Source of the DNA: Xanthoparmelia taractica
Taxonomy: Eukaryota; Ascomycota; Lecanoromycetes; Lecanorales; Parmeliaceae
Reading direction: 5' to 3'
Assembly (NCBI GenBank): GCA_033085395.1
Contig: JANQBS010000255.1
Location: 1 to 55,511 of the forward strand
Length of the DNA stretch: 55,511 nt
Positions 23,901 through 35,576 of this stretch are shown here, in pieces. Numbering within the stretch: position 1 is the first letter of the stretch; each line of letters starts with the position of its first letter. A program made the position numbers and the translations under genes. The notes below the pieces were generated by a model. It made no database searches. It had not been told where the DNA came from and saw nothing but the letters and a program-made list of their open reading frames with translations.

Positions 23901-26900
23901 AGAAAATGATATATAAAGTAACAGAAGTGTCTTAAGTGCATTTGCTCCAATACATGGCGCCATCGAAGTACAACAAAGCTCATACCGCTCACTGCTTGTT
24001 TCGACAACTTTACGAGTTGACGATTATCGAACAGCGAGCGGTATCACCTTTGTCGCCTGGTGGGGCAGCACTCAGATACATAGGGAAAAGGGCAATGAAG
24101 GCTTAGAAAGAAAACCTACCGGAGCAAAAGCTGTAATGACCACGGATAGCGGCGCTGTCACTTCCTTCGCTTCTTTCAACTCAGGGTCTGTCCATTTCAT
24201 CTTCATCGACATTGAATCCTTGCCGACAGGAATACTGATCCCCAAGTCTGGACATAGTTGCATTCCGATCGCTTCGACAGCCTCATACAAAGCAGCGCCT
24301 TCGCCCGGGTGAGTACTCGAAGCCATCCAATTTGCCGAGAGCCGTATTCGATCTAATCTGCCAATGACGTCTGCCGCACCAAGATTTAGTATGGCTTCTG
24401 CGACGGCCATTCGAGCAGAAGCAGGGGCTGAGATCAGGGCCAGAGGAGGCCTCTCGCCCATTGCCATTGCCTCGCCAGTCTTCAAACCCGCGGTCAACGA
24501 GGTAGCGGTAACAGATACATCAGCCACTGGCACTTGCCTAAGAAATCCCCGCATCAGCGAAAATTCTTCGAAGGGCAAGCGACATCGCCAGGGAGTGACA
24601 GAAATCAGGCCACTCGTTACTCGCTTTAAAACATTGACAGAATGACATTATTGTGTCATTTCGTGTTATCAAGCAACGAGCAGTATTGATTTTGCCACCT
24701 CCTAGTTACACTGCTAGATGGAGATTTACTTACCACGGGCCGACCATTTGATCTCTCGCAACCAATCCAGAGACACTCCGATCACCTATCGTGATGAGAA
24801 AGGCCTTGGAACCAACAGCAGGAAGGGAGAGTACTCGGGAAACAGCTTCTCCTAGTACATCTGACGTGTCGGGTAGAAATGATCCAAGGCTATTATCGAA
24901 CGTCGGTAATTGCAATGTCCTTGATTCCACGATTCTCGACATCTTTGGTGGTTTCCCGAACAGTACCGACATAGGAACATCGATCGGCTTGGGGTGCTCG
25001 CTGGATTCGCGATCTGTTAGGACCAGTCTCGCCTCCCTATTACTTGCTGGTCCTTGGGCCTTTCCAGCGACCGAATAACTACAACGCTCACGGTCCGCAA
25101 TTTTCTTGAAGGTTATCAAATCATCTTGGGCAACAGCGACAACGTATCTTTCCTGGGCTTCATTGCACCAAATCTGCAAGGGACTCATCGAACGGTCCGC
25201 GTTGTCAATCTCTCGAAGCTCAAAAATTCCGCCAAGGCTAAGATCATGAATGAGTTCCGGGAAGGCGTTGCTGAGTCCTCCAGCGCCGACATCGTGGATG
25301 AACTTGATGGGATTGTTCGGTCCCATCGAGCGGCATGCATTGATCACGTTTTGAGCTCTCCTTTGTACCTCAGCATTATCTCGTTGAACACTGGCGAAGT
25401 CAAGGTCTTTTGAAGCTTCTGCCGATGTGACACTAGAGCTTGCCCCACCACCAAGTCCGATTAGCATTGCGGGCCCTCCGAGGACGATGAGGTTAACATC
25501 AGCAGGAACAAGCTTCGGGTCCTTTAGAGCATGCTGAGGCCTCACCGTGCCTATACCGCCAGCAACCATTATAGGCTTGTGATATCCCCTCAACTCGATA
25601 TCTTCCTCGCCAATCGGTAGCTGGGTAAGAAGAGTCCTAAAGAATCCGGTCACGCAAGGCCTTCCGAATTCATTATTGAACGCTGCGCTGCCTAGTGGCG
25701 CTTCAAGCATAATGTCGAGACTGCTGGCAATATGTCCTGGCTTACCGGCGTCGATCTCCCAAGGCTTTTCAAAACCAGGAACACACAAGTTGGAGACCAT
25801 AAACCCGCAAAGTCCAGCCTTCGGAGATGAGCCCCCTAAGTAGACACCGTGGTCAGAGTTGCCACTTTAAAAGAGAAGAGCCATTTGTCTTTGCATATGA
25901 GATTAGTAGCTTGGAACAGGACACAATGCAAGCGGAGCAATGGATATATTGCGGTTTACTTACGCCCGACAGCGCCCTCGTCTCGAATCTCACCGCCTGA
26001 ACCGGTTGCTGCCCCAGGGAAAGGAGACTTTATAGATCCCGAAGTCAGCACTCTCCTTGGGAAAAGGCGCCAAATGAGTCCGTAGAGCGCTTCTAAAAAA
26101 AACACTTGTCTCGGATTTCTTTACACACTACGAGAAGGCTGTCTGAAGGTGAGGATGCTTACCACTGCAGTTGGATGATTGTGGGTCCTGTAAGAATTAC
26201 ACAGTCAGCATTGGATACCTGAGAAGGAAAAGCGTAATGACAGAGAGACAGTTGTTCATTAGGACGCCTCAGAGCCGACTAAAAAATAGTGGTTAATTAC
26301 AAGATCACGGTAGGTACACGTACTCGACTTTGGCAAGGTAATGCACTTTCTCTTTGACCTGAGTCCACTCGCCAGATATTATTGATGGAGAAAAGAAGCT
26401 CCCACTCTGGCCTTCCATAACAGCGGCATTATCGCTGTAGGCGCTTATGACATGCTCTGGATTTGCTTCGTGAGTGTTGCGAATCATGCTGAAGAGGCTT
26501 CTTGGCTTTTGGACGGAATCAATGCACCATGTTGCATTAAATATCTTATGCTGTAACAAGACTTTCGATTAGCTATCCCTTCTCAAGCGGCAGCAGGTGA
26601 CATCGCGCCATTTCAAAAGTGGGTACTCGCTAGACCGGGCACAAAGCTTGCTACATATTTCAGAGAGCAAAGGTGGTGGGAACCACTTACCCTGCAATGC
26701 TCGGAATTGATTTGCGCGAACATGAAAAGTTCAATATCCGTAGGGTTTCTCGCCAACGGACCATCTGACGAATAGGCATCAAGAAGATAGTCTATTTCTG
26801 AATTATCCAAAGCCAGACCAAGCGATTTGTTAGCGTCATCTAATGCCCTTCGGGCTGTGTCTCTGTTATCACCCAAGTCCACCATCTTCAGCGGTGCTGG

Positions 26901-27374
26901 CGAGCTTTCAGCAAACATAACTGTTAGGTCGGGTATATGAGCACTGATGGTCTCAGTCATGGGATCATGAAGTAGATGTGCGATACTTTGAGCCGCTGCG
27001 TCCTTGAGTCCCACAACGGTGATGATCGTTCCCCTCTCGATCCGTTTGATGATCTTGGAAAACCCACATACCCCGGCGATGCTCGTTGCTTTCGAGCTCC
27101 ATGGAGAGATAGTGCCTATTCTTGGCGTGATAAAGAAAGTCGTATTCTCCTCGTCTTCTTCTGCTCGAACATAATTGTGCTCTTCTCCGTAGGTGAGAAG
27201 CTGGTTCAGAGCTTCATGACCGGCGTCTTGCAGCTTCTCTTGACTGTCGCCATTAAGAGCTATGTAATGCACATACTGTGCCCGTACATCTTTGGCATCA
27301 ATTTTCTGGGCTAGATTATGACGCCGAAACGCTGATAAAGCGGACGAGCCCAGAAATGTAAGATACTCATCCAT
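20922..27374 (-). CDS. ADE6: Phosphoribosylformylglycinamidine (FGAM) synthase, 19 exons
   Basis: Fourth step of purine synthesis: FGAR + glutamine + ATP to FGAM, cytosolic. Exons on the minus strand: 27374-26691, 26550-26324, 26187-26163, 26027-25964, 25835-24734, 24537-24120, 23865-23769, 23568-23419, 23249-23050, 22911-22724, 22586-22440, 22374-22330, 22275-22170, 22085-22001, 21945-21886, 21744-21699, 21552-21445, 21354-21194, 21082-20922. They sum to 4074 nt, 1357 residues, close to the yeast enzyme, with all phases consistent. Motifs: QINSEHCRHKIFNA, ETHNHPTAVSPFPGAATG, IHDVGAGGLSNAFPE, PVGKDSMSM, AFGGGFSYGDV, the glutaminase nucleophile in GVCNGCQLL, HGEGRAYF and the triad end MMPHPER. 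The 18 introns are unusually long for fungi (54-254 nt, many 128-146). Several share sequence; see findings. No coding damage. Confidence 0.96.
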
Positions 27375-27669
27375 GCTAGGTAGCGTAAGCTGCGCTGGAG
27401 AAGCTCATATTATCATGACATCCTATGCGCTGTCTCTTGTATTATCATAAGCTTTTCGTTTAACTTCAATCAGCCTACTCCGTAAATGGTTCTAGATTAT
27501 TTTCCAAGAGAGAAGAAGAAAGAAGAAAAATTGTGCGTCCCGGTGATATGCGCGCCTTTCCTGCTTGAAGGCCAAGCGCGGCACCGTTTGGCGCGGCCTA
27601 TTCGGGCAAGGCGCCGGCATCGCCCTAGACGCTTTCTGTAAGGTATCTACCTCAGGTACACACTATAAA

Positions 27670-27685
27670 GACTCACTCGGACTCA
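27670..27685 (-). promoter_or_regulatory. Paired GACTCA half-sites upstream of ADE6
   Basis: GACTCA occurs at 27670-27675 and again at 27680-27685, spaced one helical turn apart, about 300 nt before the ADE6 ATG. On the ADE6 strand both read TGAGTC. Purine genes in yeast respond to Bas1 and Gcn4 through TGACTC/TGASTCA cores. Here the match is to six of seven Gcn4 bases. A TATAAA at 27664-27669 adjoins them and points to the plus strand. Suggestive only. Confidence 0.3.
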
Positions 27686-27994
27686 TTTTCTTTACAGTTC
27701 ATCATCTGGAATAGTATCTACCAACGCTTGAACAGCTCATTTTCTCAAGGTCGAAGCATTGTCCAAGAAGCTAGTCTAACAGACAGGCTCACCCATCCAT
27801 CGATCTATCTATCCTATCCTACCCACCCCAAAAAGCTCGCACGTATAGGCTCTCAGGCACCAAACCTTATCTATTTGCCCTTAGGAACGACCGCAGCTCT
27901 CCTGATTGATTGAACGATTTAGAGAACGTCTTTTTTAGACCCAAGATAAGCACCCAGTTCAAGCCCGCAAACACATAGCTAGCTGTCTGAGGCC

Positions 27995-28210
27995 ATGGCC
28001 AAGATTAAGACACGAGATCCTTGCGTGGGAGAAGCAGTACGGGATGACGACGAGAGTAGAGTTGAAGAGTTGAGGTCGAGACTGGACGAAATCATCGAGG
28101 TACGGGTATATGAGACGGACTCGAGGTACTGGGAGGGACAGATTGACAGACTGAAGGAAGGGAGAAAGGAGGTAAGATGGGTGTTCAGGCAGTTGGGAGA
28201 TCTTGAATGA
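27995..28210 (+). CDS. Small charged helical ORF, function unknown
   Basis: A 71-residue frame (MAKIKTRDPCVGEAVRDDDE onward), very rich in Arg, Asp and Glu with heptad-like spacing (VEELRSRLDEIIEV, then WEGQIDRLKEGRKEVRWVF). This suggests a single coiled-coil or helical hairpin. It lies downstream of a TATAAA at 27664 and a C/T-rich leader, so it may be a real small gene transcribed divergently from ADE6. No family recognised, and chance cannot be excluded. It ends 236 nt before the convergent FAD oxidoreductase gene. Confidence 0.4.
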   Translation: MAKIKTRDPCVGEAVRDDDESRVEELRSRLDEIIEVRVYETDSRYWEGQIDRLKEGRKEVRWVFRQLGDLE

Positions 28211-28446
28211 CTTGAAGAGATGGCATCCAGGAAGAGAGTTGGGTAGTAGCTTTGACTGATGAAAGGCTTACTCTATGGTAGTGGTAATAATTTGATGAGA
28301 CTTCTTGGGTGTCTTAAGGCGTGCTTCTATGTGACCTCAGCCTCGAATGCGTTCGATTGAAGTTTGAAGCAGCGGCTTTGCTAGTTAGTGGCTCACATAG
28401 CAACAGAAAGTGAGGAACATTCAGTCTTTGACCCGGAATGATGCAT

Positions 28447-29765
28447 TCACAAGACCTTCCTTGGGTCGAGGCTACCAATATTCGCGCTCTTCGCTCTCCC
28501 ATCAAACACCATTTCTGATATTAGCTTGCCAGTGCCGGGGCCGTTTTGGATGCCCCAGCAAGAATGGCCTGCAGCCATCAAAAGCCCCTTTACACCAGTC
28601 TCGCCAATTAAGGGGCCACCACTTGCCGCTTGTACATTCGGTAAGTAGCAAGCCTGCCGGGCTGTCACCTCGCCATCTCGAAGCTCGTCTGATATCGAAG
28701 AAACGTAGTCGATAATGTCCTGGCAGCGCGAGTCATCGGTCACCACATCCGCGGTGGTCTTGGGTAAGGGTACCATGGTGTCTCCCTCGCCACATGCATA
28801 AGCTTCGTTGTTTGGTCGAGCATAAATTTCTGGCGTCACTTGCTTCGAATGCGGCCGTTTTGATTTCTGGAATGTGTCGGTCCGTCCAAAATTGGGTGGC
28901 AGGCTGATTTCTGTGAACAGGGCGTATGCGGAAATGGACTTTGAGGAGCGTATTGTTACGCTGTGAGCGCGCAAAGCGGATATGGGAGCTGGTGGATAGA
29001 TATTTTTTGTCCAGGGACCGGCTGAAATGATAACATCCGTAGCTGGTATGGTGTGTGGTTCCGAGGTTGCTTTATCATTATAGGTCACGGACTTGACAGC
29101 GCCGCCGCTGCGGTCAATACTTGTCACAGACCCTAGAACGATCTCGGCACCTCCATCCTCGGCTAGCTGAGCCATAGCTGTCGTAAACTGATACGGGTGG
29201 ACCTGAGCTGTATTTCTCGGTGTTCCCATCTCATAATAGCTCCTCGCGCTGTCTGCCGCTACCCAGTCCAGATCCTTCGGTATACCAGCCGCTGCCATTG
29301 TCCGAGATACTTTATCCTTGAGCTTTTGCAGTGACACTGAGTCTCCGCTGGCATGATTTCCGCTCATTGTAGACTCTTGTCCAATCGTCCGTCCCTTCGC
29401 AGTGAGCGACCCAGCATGTATCTTCCTATACCCCCATCGGTCCTCCCCGCCGTGAGCCGCTGCGAGCTCTTCATGTAGCCTGTAGCTCAATGGGACAAGA
29501 CTGCTCGGGTAAGCCCAAAGCGCCAGTAGCCCGCCGGCCTTGCCAGATGCGCCTCCTGCGATCTTTGATGCTTCGAGGAGCGTGATCTTGTGTTTCGATG
29601 GATCATAGGATGGATGTCGGGTCAGAAAGTAAGCCGATGTGCATCCGATGATCCCTCCGCCTGCATGTTGATGCCAGTATTAGTACGGATGGGACTTGAT
29701 GGCAGTGGCGTTGAGGGTGGCGAACCGATGATGATAATGTTGCGCTGTTCAAGATGGGTTGTCAT
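28447..29765 (-). CDS. FAD-dependent oxidoreductase (DAO family), 2 exons
   Basis: Flavoenzyme of the D-amino-acid oxidase/glycine oxidase superfamily; 417 residues from exons 29765-29726 and 29660-28447 (65-nt intron, phase 1). The intron splits the dinucleotide-binding motif: NIIIIGGGIIGCTSAYFL near residues 9-26 gives the expected GxGxxG-type Rossmann turn only when spliced, which confirms the join. A second FAD contact is ITLLEASKIAGGASGKAGG. The C-terminal GLLMAAGHSCWGIQNGPGTG block is the typical end of the FAD domain (GHxxxGxxxAPxTG-like). The substrate cannot be named; fungal members near FOXRED/TDA3-like proteins look the same. The start ATG is the only one in frame upstream of the Rossmann strand. 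Confidence 0.88.
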
Positions 29766-31378
29766 ACTGGCGATAGAAGTCGTTTTCAGGAGAGATCTGA
29801 GGTGAGCCAGGGCAGTGACAGCCGCGTTGGATATTAGGGGGAAATAAGAATGTAAAGTAGACCTCAGAATGGATTTCTGATGCTGGACTTAAGGGCGACC
29901 ATGAGCTCACAGTAACACAAGGTACCCACGCCACTTAGTCTCGCTGCTTTAACGGGTGACCAACCAACGAGTGGGAGCCCAGCAGTAAAGCGGCAGTGTT
30001 CAACCTAATGCCCGAAACATTGCGATGTCGCGTCTGCGCAAAAGCATCCGCATTCTGCTCGGATTTCACCACTGCCAGCGAGAGCTTTGATAGTAGTACA
30101 TGATCAGCATCTACGCTTGGAATGGGTCGTGTCGGGATGTTTTCAAAATTGTCACTCACCTTCTATAACAGGCAGGAGCGGCAGGCAGTGATGACTTGAG
30201 TGAGGATCCCATTGGCAATGACGGACTAGCGGATGTTGGCGCAAACACTGTTATCAGTATACCTGTGATCGAGGGTGTCCAGCCTTGTGTAGGCTGCATA
30301 GTGTAGGAGCCGCTCGTTATGGCGCTGGGCATGGGCGAAGAACATCACTTACGGAGATGGTTCTCAAGGGGTCCTGTATGACTCGGTAATGATAACCCTG
30401 GGTGGTTCGCGCATGGAAACGATTCGACAAAGCCCCAGCTCAGCTAGCACGATAAAGCTCCAAAACAATTGTCACGGCGCAATTTCTTTCCAAGATCGCA
30501 TTCGTTGTCTAACATAGCTCTGGTAGACTTGATGCAGTTTCGTTCATTCACTTATAATACGGGAGGACGGCACTCTCACCATCCCAAAAATCTTGAACCC
30601 TGATGCATAGTGTAGACAGGAGCAGTGCTGACTGCCTACAATTGAAGTTCTGTTGCCGATAGCGTTTGAATCTTAGCGCGAGTTTAAAGCGGCGCTCATC
30701 TTAAGCCCGATATGGATTCAGGCAGGAGTACATCTTTGTTGACACTGGCAGTGACGAAGTGCAACGTCTTGTGGTAGGTAAGCAGAGGTAGTCACATAAA
30801 ACTTTTCCCTCACTCTTCTTCCATTCTTTCAGCGAGCTTTATTGATTCTCAGCATTTACAACTTATCATTAGCAGATTGATGGCTTTATGTAGTAGTGGA
30901 GGCCGAGGCATGCTGAGATGGCCTCCGAGAAGAACTCGCTTCCGTTGAGAGTATTGCCTTGCTCACGTCAGGATGGCAAGGTCAGGGTTAGTACAAAGGC
31001 TCGACACCGGTATACACCAGTGCTAATAGTAGTCTTGCAGTATCCTGAGTATGTCCAGACTTTTACTACTACACTTTGAATTGGATTCATCCATTCGAGT
31101 CTGAACACTGTCCAAGTCGCCTCCTGTGTGGTAGTGGATATAAGCCTTCAAGCCATTTCCCTTGGTATATGAGCTTTCTTCTTAACATCAAGATGCCTGA
31201 TGCGCTCTCTGTATTCGTGTTCTGTGATATTACCAAAATCGCGTTCACATCTTTTGTTCGTCGCGCGTTGTATAAGAAGGATAAAATTAACGGGTACTAG
31301 CGAAGAGGACTTCAAGGCGCCATCAATTGCCATGTGGCGTAACAATCTGGTAGGCTAAACTATATCAACCATCATCAG
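29766..31378. other. 1.6-kb divergent intergenic stretch
   Basis: Separates the minus-strand FAD gene from the plus-strand CRT10 gene. No convincing ORF. The first exon of CRT10 should lie toward the right end. One possible exon is MPDALSVFVFCDITKIAF from 31193 to about 31289, whose donor would join in phase to the acceptor at 31378. Confidence 0.4.
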
Positions 31379-33939
31379 GTCTAGTGCTCATTCCCGCATT
31401 AAGTCCGCATTGTCTCATCATCGGAACCTTCTGTTTGTTGCCTATATCGACATGATATACGTCTATACGCCCAGCTTTCCCGAACAAACCATCACAACAA
31501 AACCAGAACTGATCATTGGTCTTTCAAAAAGTCGGTCAGGTCTTACAGGGTACTTGGACCCAAGTAGGCCTCATGCTGTTAATCATCTCATTGTTGGCGA
31601 GATAGGCGACGAGGAAGTGGTTGTGGTGGCCTGCGATGATGGCGATGTTGTCTCTTACACAGTGCGGTCTATAGCCCTTGCAATCGAAGAAAAGGCCAAG
31701 CTTGTTTTTGGACCCATTAGTTATGGGGATCAGCGGGTCATACGCCGCAGATCAGGCGGCTGGGCGAATATGATCCTTCCTGTTATTGATCCAGACTGGA
31801 CTCCAGGGTGTCGGACTCTGGCAGCATGGTTCCATGAAAACGTCGGTGCTAGTGCGTGGGGTCTTGCGACGCATAAACGCACTATGCTCCTAGCTGTCAG
31901 TTCTAATACTCGGGAAATCCACGTCTTTGCGCCTTCACTCAGCTCAGAACTGCATGGGGGTTTTCGGTGGGTCAACCCACCTCCGGGAATGATTGAACGA
32001 TTCGCGGTCTGGGAGACCAAGAGCTTTATATCTTTGAGAGACCGGTCTATCGGCAGAAAAGTGACTCTTCGAGGCCATGCGGCGAACATACCAAATATCG
32101 CATTCTGTGACAATATTTCCGATCCTGAAGGGAGATATTTGGCGAGCACAGACATAGATGGATATACAATGATATGGGACATCTGGCGTGGTACCCGGAT
32201 CCTCGAGAAACTCGGAAATGCTGGTCCACGTAAGTCAAACAAACTTTCCCACTACTCGCGTTTTTCTCATCTAAAATTTCCAGATGCACGAGGTTGGGGT
32301 ATAGCTTGCCTGGATCCTCGAACTTCAAGACTCAGGTACGTTGTTTAGATCATCAGTCCAAGCGATGCAGTCTATTTTTAAGGTATCGGAAGGGGTTCAG
32401 CAACCGGTCTCCACTCGTGTTCTTCTCTATTCCTGTTCTTGGATTTGGACCGTGATGACCTGCTTTTTCACCTCCCTTGTCCCTCATTACACTCTTCCTT
32501 ACCCATGATTTGCTTTTGATAGGACGATTTCGGCTTCTACAAACTTGGCTCCTATCTAATTATGTAATTATATCCTTCCTTCGTTCAGCATAGCTGATCG
32601 CACTTATCTCGTAATTCACCCTCTATTAAGAGGCTCATGTCCCGTATTATGACCTTTGTGCGGTGTAGCGAGTTCAACTCAAGTTTTTTAGAATGATTGG
32701 CTGACTCCACAAACTTCATTAGCGAGGGTTCTATCAACACATTCGGCTGTGCTTGCCGAGTGGATGAGAGCAGCACCCTGATAGACAATTCAGAAGCAGG
32801 TGAGCTGGTCCAGAACAACTCACAATGGCATCCCGGATTCTCAGCCTTGGGCTCCGTGCCGGGCATGGCACCTACTCACGCAGTACCTCTTATTCTCCAA
32901 ACGACAGGGCAGGCTCCGGCGGCCACAAACGCAGATCAAGCCGTTTGGATTGAAGACGAAACTGAAGATGAAGCGGATGAGGAAATGGATGAGGTTGATG
33001 TTGACGGTTTTGACGCAAATGTTCTGGAGAATATTGCGGCACTCGAAGAGTTTGTTAACGAGGCTAACCTCCAACCTTATGCAGTCGAGGCAGGTCCCTC
33101 TGACCCCTTGTCTCAGACACTAGACCCTACAGAAACTGAACATTTACTGTCGGATGGGAGCACCGTCTCGGAAGATGAAGACTCCGATCTCCCGGATCTT
33201 GGAAATGTACCTGGGGCACACCAGGCTGATCAACAGATGGTCGAAGGTAAAGAATAGCTACAGCACAAGATCTAAGAACTTGCTGATAATCGTCCATGCA
33301 GCGGCCGAAGAAAACCTGGAGACCCTATCTCCAGTCCTCGAGGAAGAGCAAATTCAGCTCTCAGACACCGCCCCCGACAAAACCCATCCGGGCTTCGTCA
33401 AACTACCTTTCAACCTACTCCAAACGGACCAAAAGGATATTCACCTCTTTCGAGACATCAGCTTCGACACCGACCTGAAAGAACTCCCACCCGCTTCCTC
33501 CCAAAGCCAAGTACTCTGCCAACAAGCGTTGAACCAAGCGATGCCTCCAGGCTTCAACAGCCTAACCCAAATCGAACGCCTCAACATGATTGCGCAAATC
33601 CCCGAGTTGGGGGTCGTCGTTATTGGAAACCAAGTGGGCCGGGTGGGCATCTTGACGATGACGAGATGGGAGGCGCAAAAGCAATCCGGGTACAAAATCG
33701 AGGCTATCCTCCCTTTCCATTCCGAAGAGGAGAAAGGAATGAGGCCGATAAAGCCGTTGATGGGGATGGCTGTTGGTCCGATTCAGGGACAGGAAAGACC
33801 GCTACCGCAAGCTAGTCCGAAGGTGGGAAAGCAAGGACCGGCGAGGAGGTTTCGGTTAATGATGATTTATTGTGATCATACGATTTTGAGCTATGAGATT
33901 TCTCGTCCGGAGGGGGAGGAGGATATACTTGTGGTTTGA
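31379..33939 (+). CDS. CRT10: CRT10-family protein, 5' exon not resolved
   Basis: Homologue of yeast Crt10, described as a transcriptional regulator of ribonucleotide-reductase genes. Supported exons: 31379-32229 (start at an acceptor after a GGCTAAAC branch site), 32284-32335, a segment ending at 33246 that includes 32697-33246, and 33302-33939. Diagnostic blocks: GYLDPSRPHAVNHLIVGEIG, VACDDGDVVSYTVRSI, NIPNIAFCDNISDPEGRYLA followed by STDIDGYTMIWD (one WD-like repeat), RGWGIACLDPRTSRL, and near the C-terminus LNMIAQIPELGVVVIGNQVG. Residues coded at 32930-33230 are strongly acidic. The first coding exon and the joins between 32336 and 32696 could not be fixed; no frame there shows clear family similarity, so the acidic middle may be poorly conserved or locally damaged. 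The stop is at 33937-33939. Confidence 0.8.
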
Positions 33940-34212
33940 GCGATGGGCGACAGGCGCTTAGACGGGTGGAATGTGACTTTAGGGACGACAATGAGGGAGA
34001 CGGTGAACAGGTGATTGGGAGTCTTTAGGGGCATTTAGCCTACGCAGATAGGGCATTTGGGTTCTCCAGAGAGCGTGCGAAGCCAACCTCGCATATGGCC
34101 TTTAAGCGAGCCGTCGTCGAGGTACAACTTAGAGAAAGCGTGACATGTTCCATTACTACCAGCTCGCTGCACCAAAATCCCGGCAACAGACAGTCATCCA
34201 CCGCACCCCAAA

Positions 34213-35153
34213 CTATCGTCTCTTCTTCCTCCCCGCCTCATTCACCCGTCTCTGCTCCCTCCGCCTCTTCCTCCTCTCCTCCCACACACTCCACCCACTC
34301 TCCGCCAAATCCTCCTCAACAACCAAATCCCTCCACCGCCCCATCCTCCCCACCCAACTATCCAACCCCACATCCACCCACCCCTCCCTCCGCGCCCACT
34401 CCGTAGCCCCGAACCACGCTATCGCGCATAAGGCACCCGCTGCACATCCCACGGATACTTGAATCGGCGTATGATAGTTTAGATAGATACGGCTGAGCGC
34501 GACGGATGCGGCGAGTAAGAGCGTTAGGAGGGAGATGAGGGAGCGTTGGGGGAGGGTGAGGGGGCGGTGGCTGTAGGGAAGGGGTTCGCTGGAGGGGGAT
34601 GGGGAGGGGGGTGTTGGGGGTTGGTGCCGGAGGAGGAGGAAGAGGGTTAGGGAGAGGGAGAAATAGGTCAGGAATTGGGCGTGGGAGGAGGGCATGCCAT
34701 AGCCTTTGCCGTTCATTTCTGTAGGAGGGAGATTGTGGTGTTAGTGTTTTTTCTCTTTGATTTTTCCTTGCGCAGGCTCAATCGGTTTGATTGCAAGGGA
34801 GAGGCGCGGACACTGAGGGCGCAGCTATTGCACGGACGCACGTACGTTTCGGTCTCTCCTCCTTTATCAACCGCTTGAGCAGGAAGTTGAGCGCCTCGCA
34901 GCCCATTTGTCCGACGAACATGAGCAGGATTTCGACCTCGCGGTTTGACCATATTAGGGTTACGTAGATGACGCAGAGGGCTTGGGGCACGAGGGCCAGC
35001 CAGGCGCAGAGGTAGGATAAGGGGTCGTGGGGGTTCTGTGGAGGAGGGAGAATGTGAGCCCGGCAGGGGGGGAGACATGTGTGGTGGAGGGAGGAGTGTA
35101 CTTACGTAGTGCACATGCGTCAATGAGAGGGATGCGAGGGGTGTGGCTTCCAT
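34213..35153 (-). CDS. CAX4: Dolichyldiphosphatase, 3 exons
   Basis: ER-membrane PAP2-family phosphatase that recycles dolichyl diphosphate released by oligosaccharyltransferase to dolichyl phosphate for N-glycosylation. Exons on the minus strand 35153-35106, 35035-34846 and 34718-34213 encode 247 residues, the usual size. The N-terminus keeps the NPHDPLSYLCAWLALVPQAL segment of DOLPP1/CWH8 proteins. Phosphatase motifs: KRLIKEERP (K-x6-RP), GYGMPSSHAQF (PSxH) and SRIYLNYHTPIQV (SRxxxxxH). About four membrane helices are visible. The C-terminal tail is charged (EERRKRRREQRRV). It ends convergently with CRT10, 273 nt apart; that gap shows no gene. Confidence 0.92.
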
Positions 35154-35384
35154 CTCGCCGGCGAGATAGGAGAAAATTGGAGGTCCGGGGTGTTATATAC
35201 TTTGGGAGTATGCCAATTGCTTGGTTGGTTTCGTCAAGAAGTGGATCGCACGTGGGTGGCTTTTGATGGGCGTGTGGCCCTCAATGGTTTCGCATCGCAG
35301 CACAGAGAAGCGATTTGGTTTTCGAAGATAAGGCGCACTCAGCAACATCGGCAGCGACGCTATTGACACGCGCTTAGCGTCTAC

Positions 35385-35390
35385 ACGCGT
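35385..35390. promoter_or_regulatory. ACGCGT (MCB-like) site in divergent promoter
   Basis: ACGCGT sits in ACACGCGTGTG between the divergent dolichyldiphosphatase and RBR ligase genes, with another ACACGCG at 35367-35373 just upstream. The MluI cell-cycle box is bound by MBF-type factors in fungi. A single site in GC-mixed DNA can arise by chance. Confidence 0.25.
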
Positions 35391-35576
35391 GTGCCTCGAC
35401 GGTGTCTTGGCCTTGGCCGTTTTGATTTCATTATCCACTAGTGACTCGATCACTTTGCCACAAACATGACTCACTTTCTGTCTCGACATTAAAGTATCTT
35501 GCTTCATTGCCGTATTGAGAGCCCAATAGCAAGGACCCTACTCAGCGACTCATGTCTCGACATTACAACTTCAACT

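Noticed and set aside
29935..30159. Minus-strand 74-residue ORF upstream of the FAD gene.
   Set aside because: No recognisable domain and no splice join to the FAD gene, whose Rossmann start is already complete.
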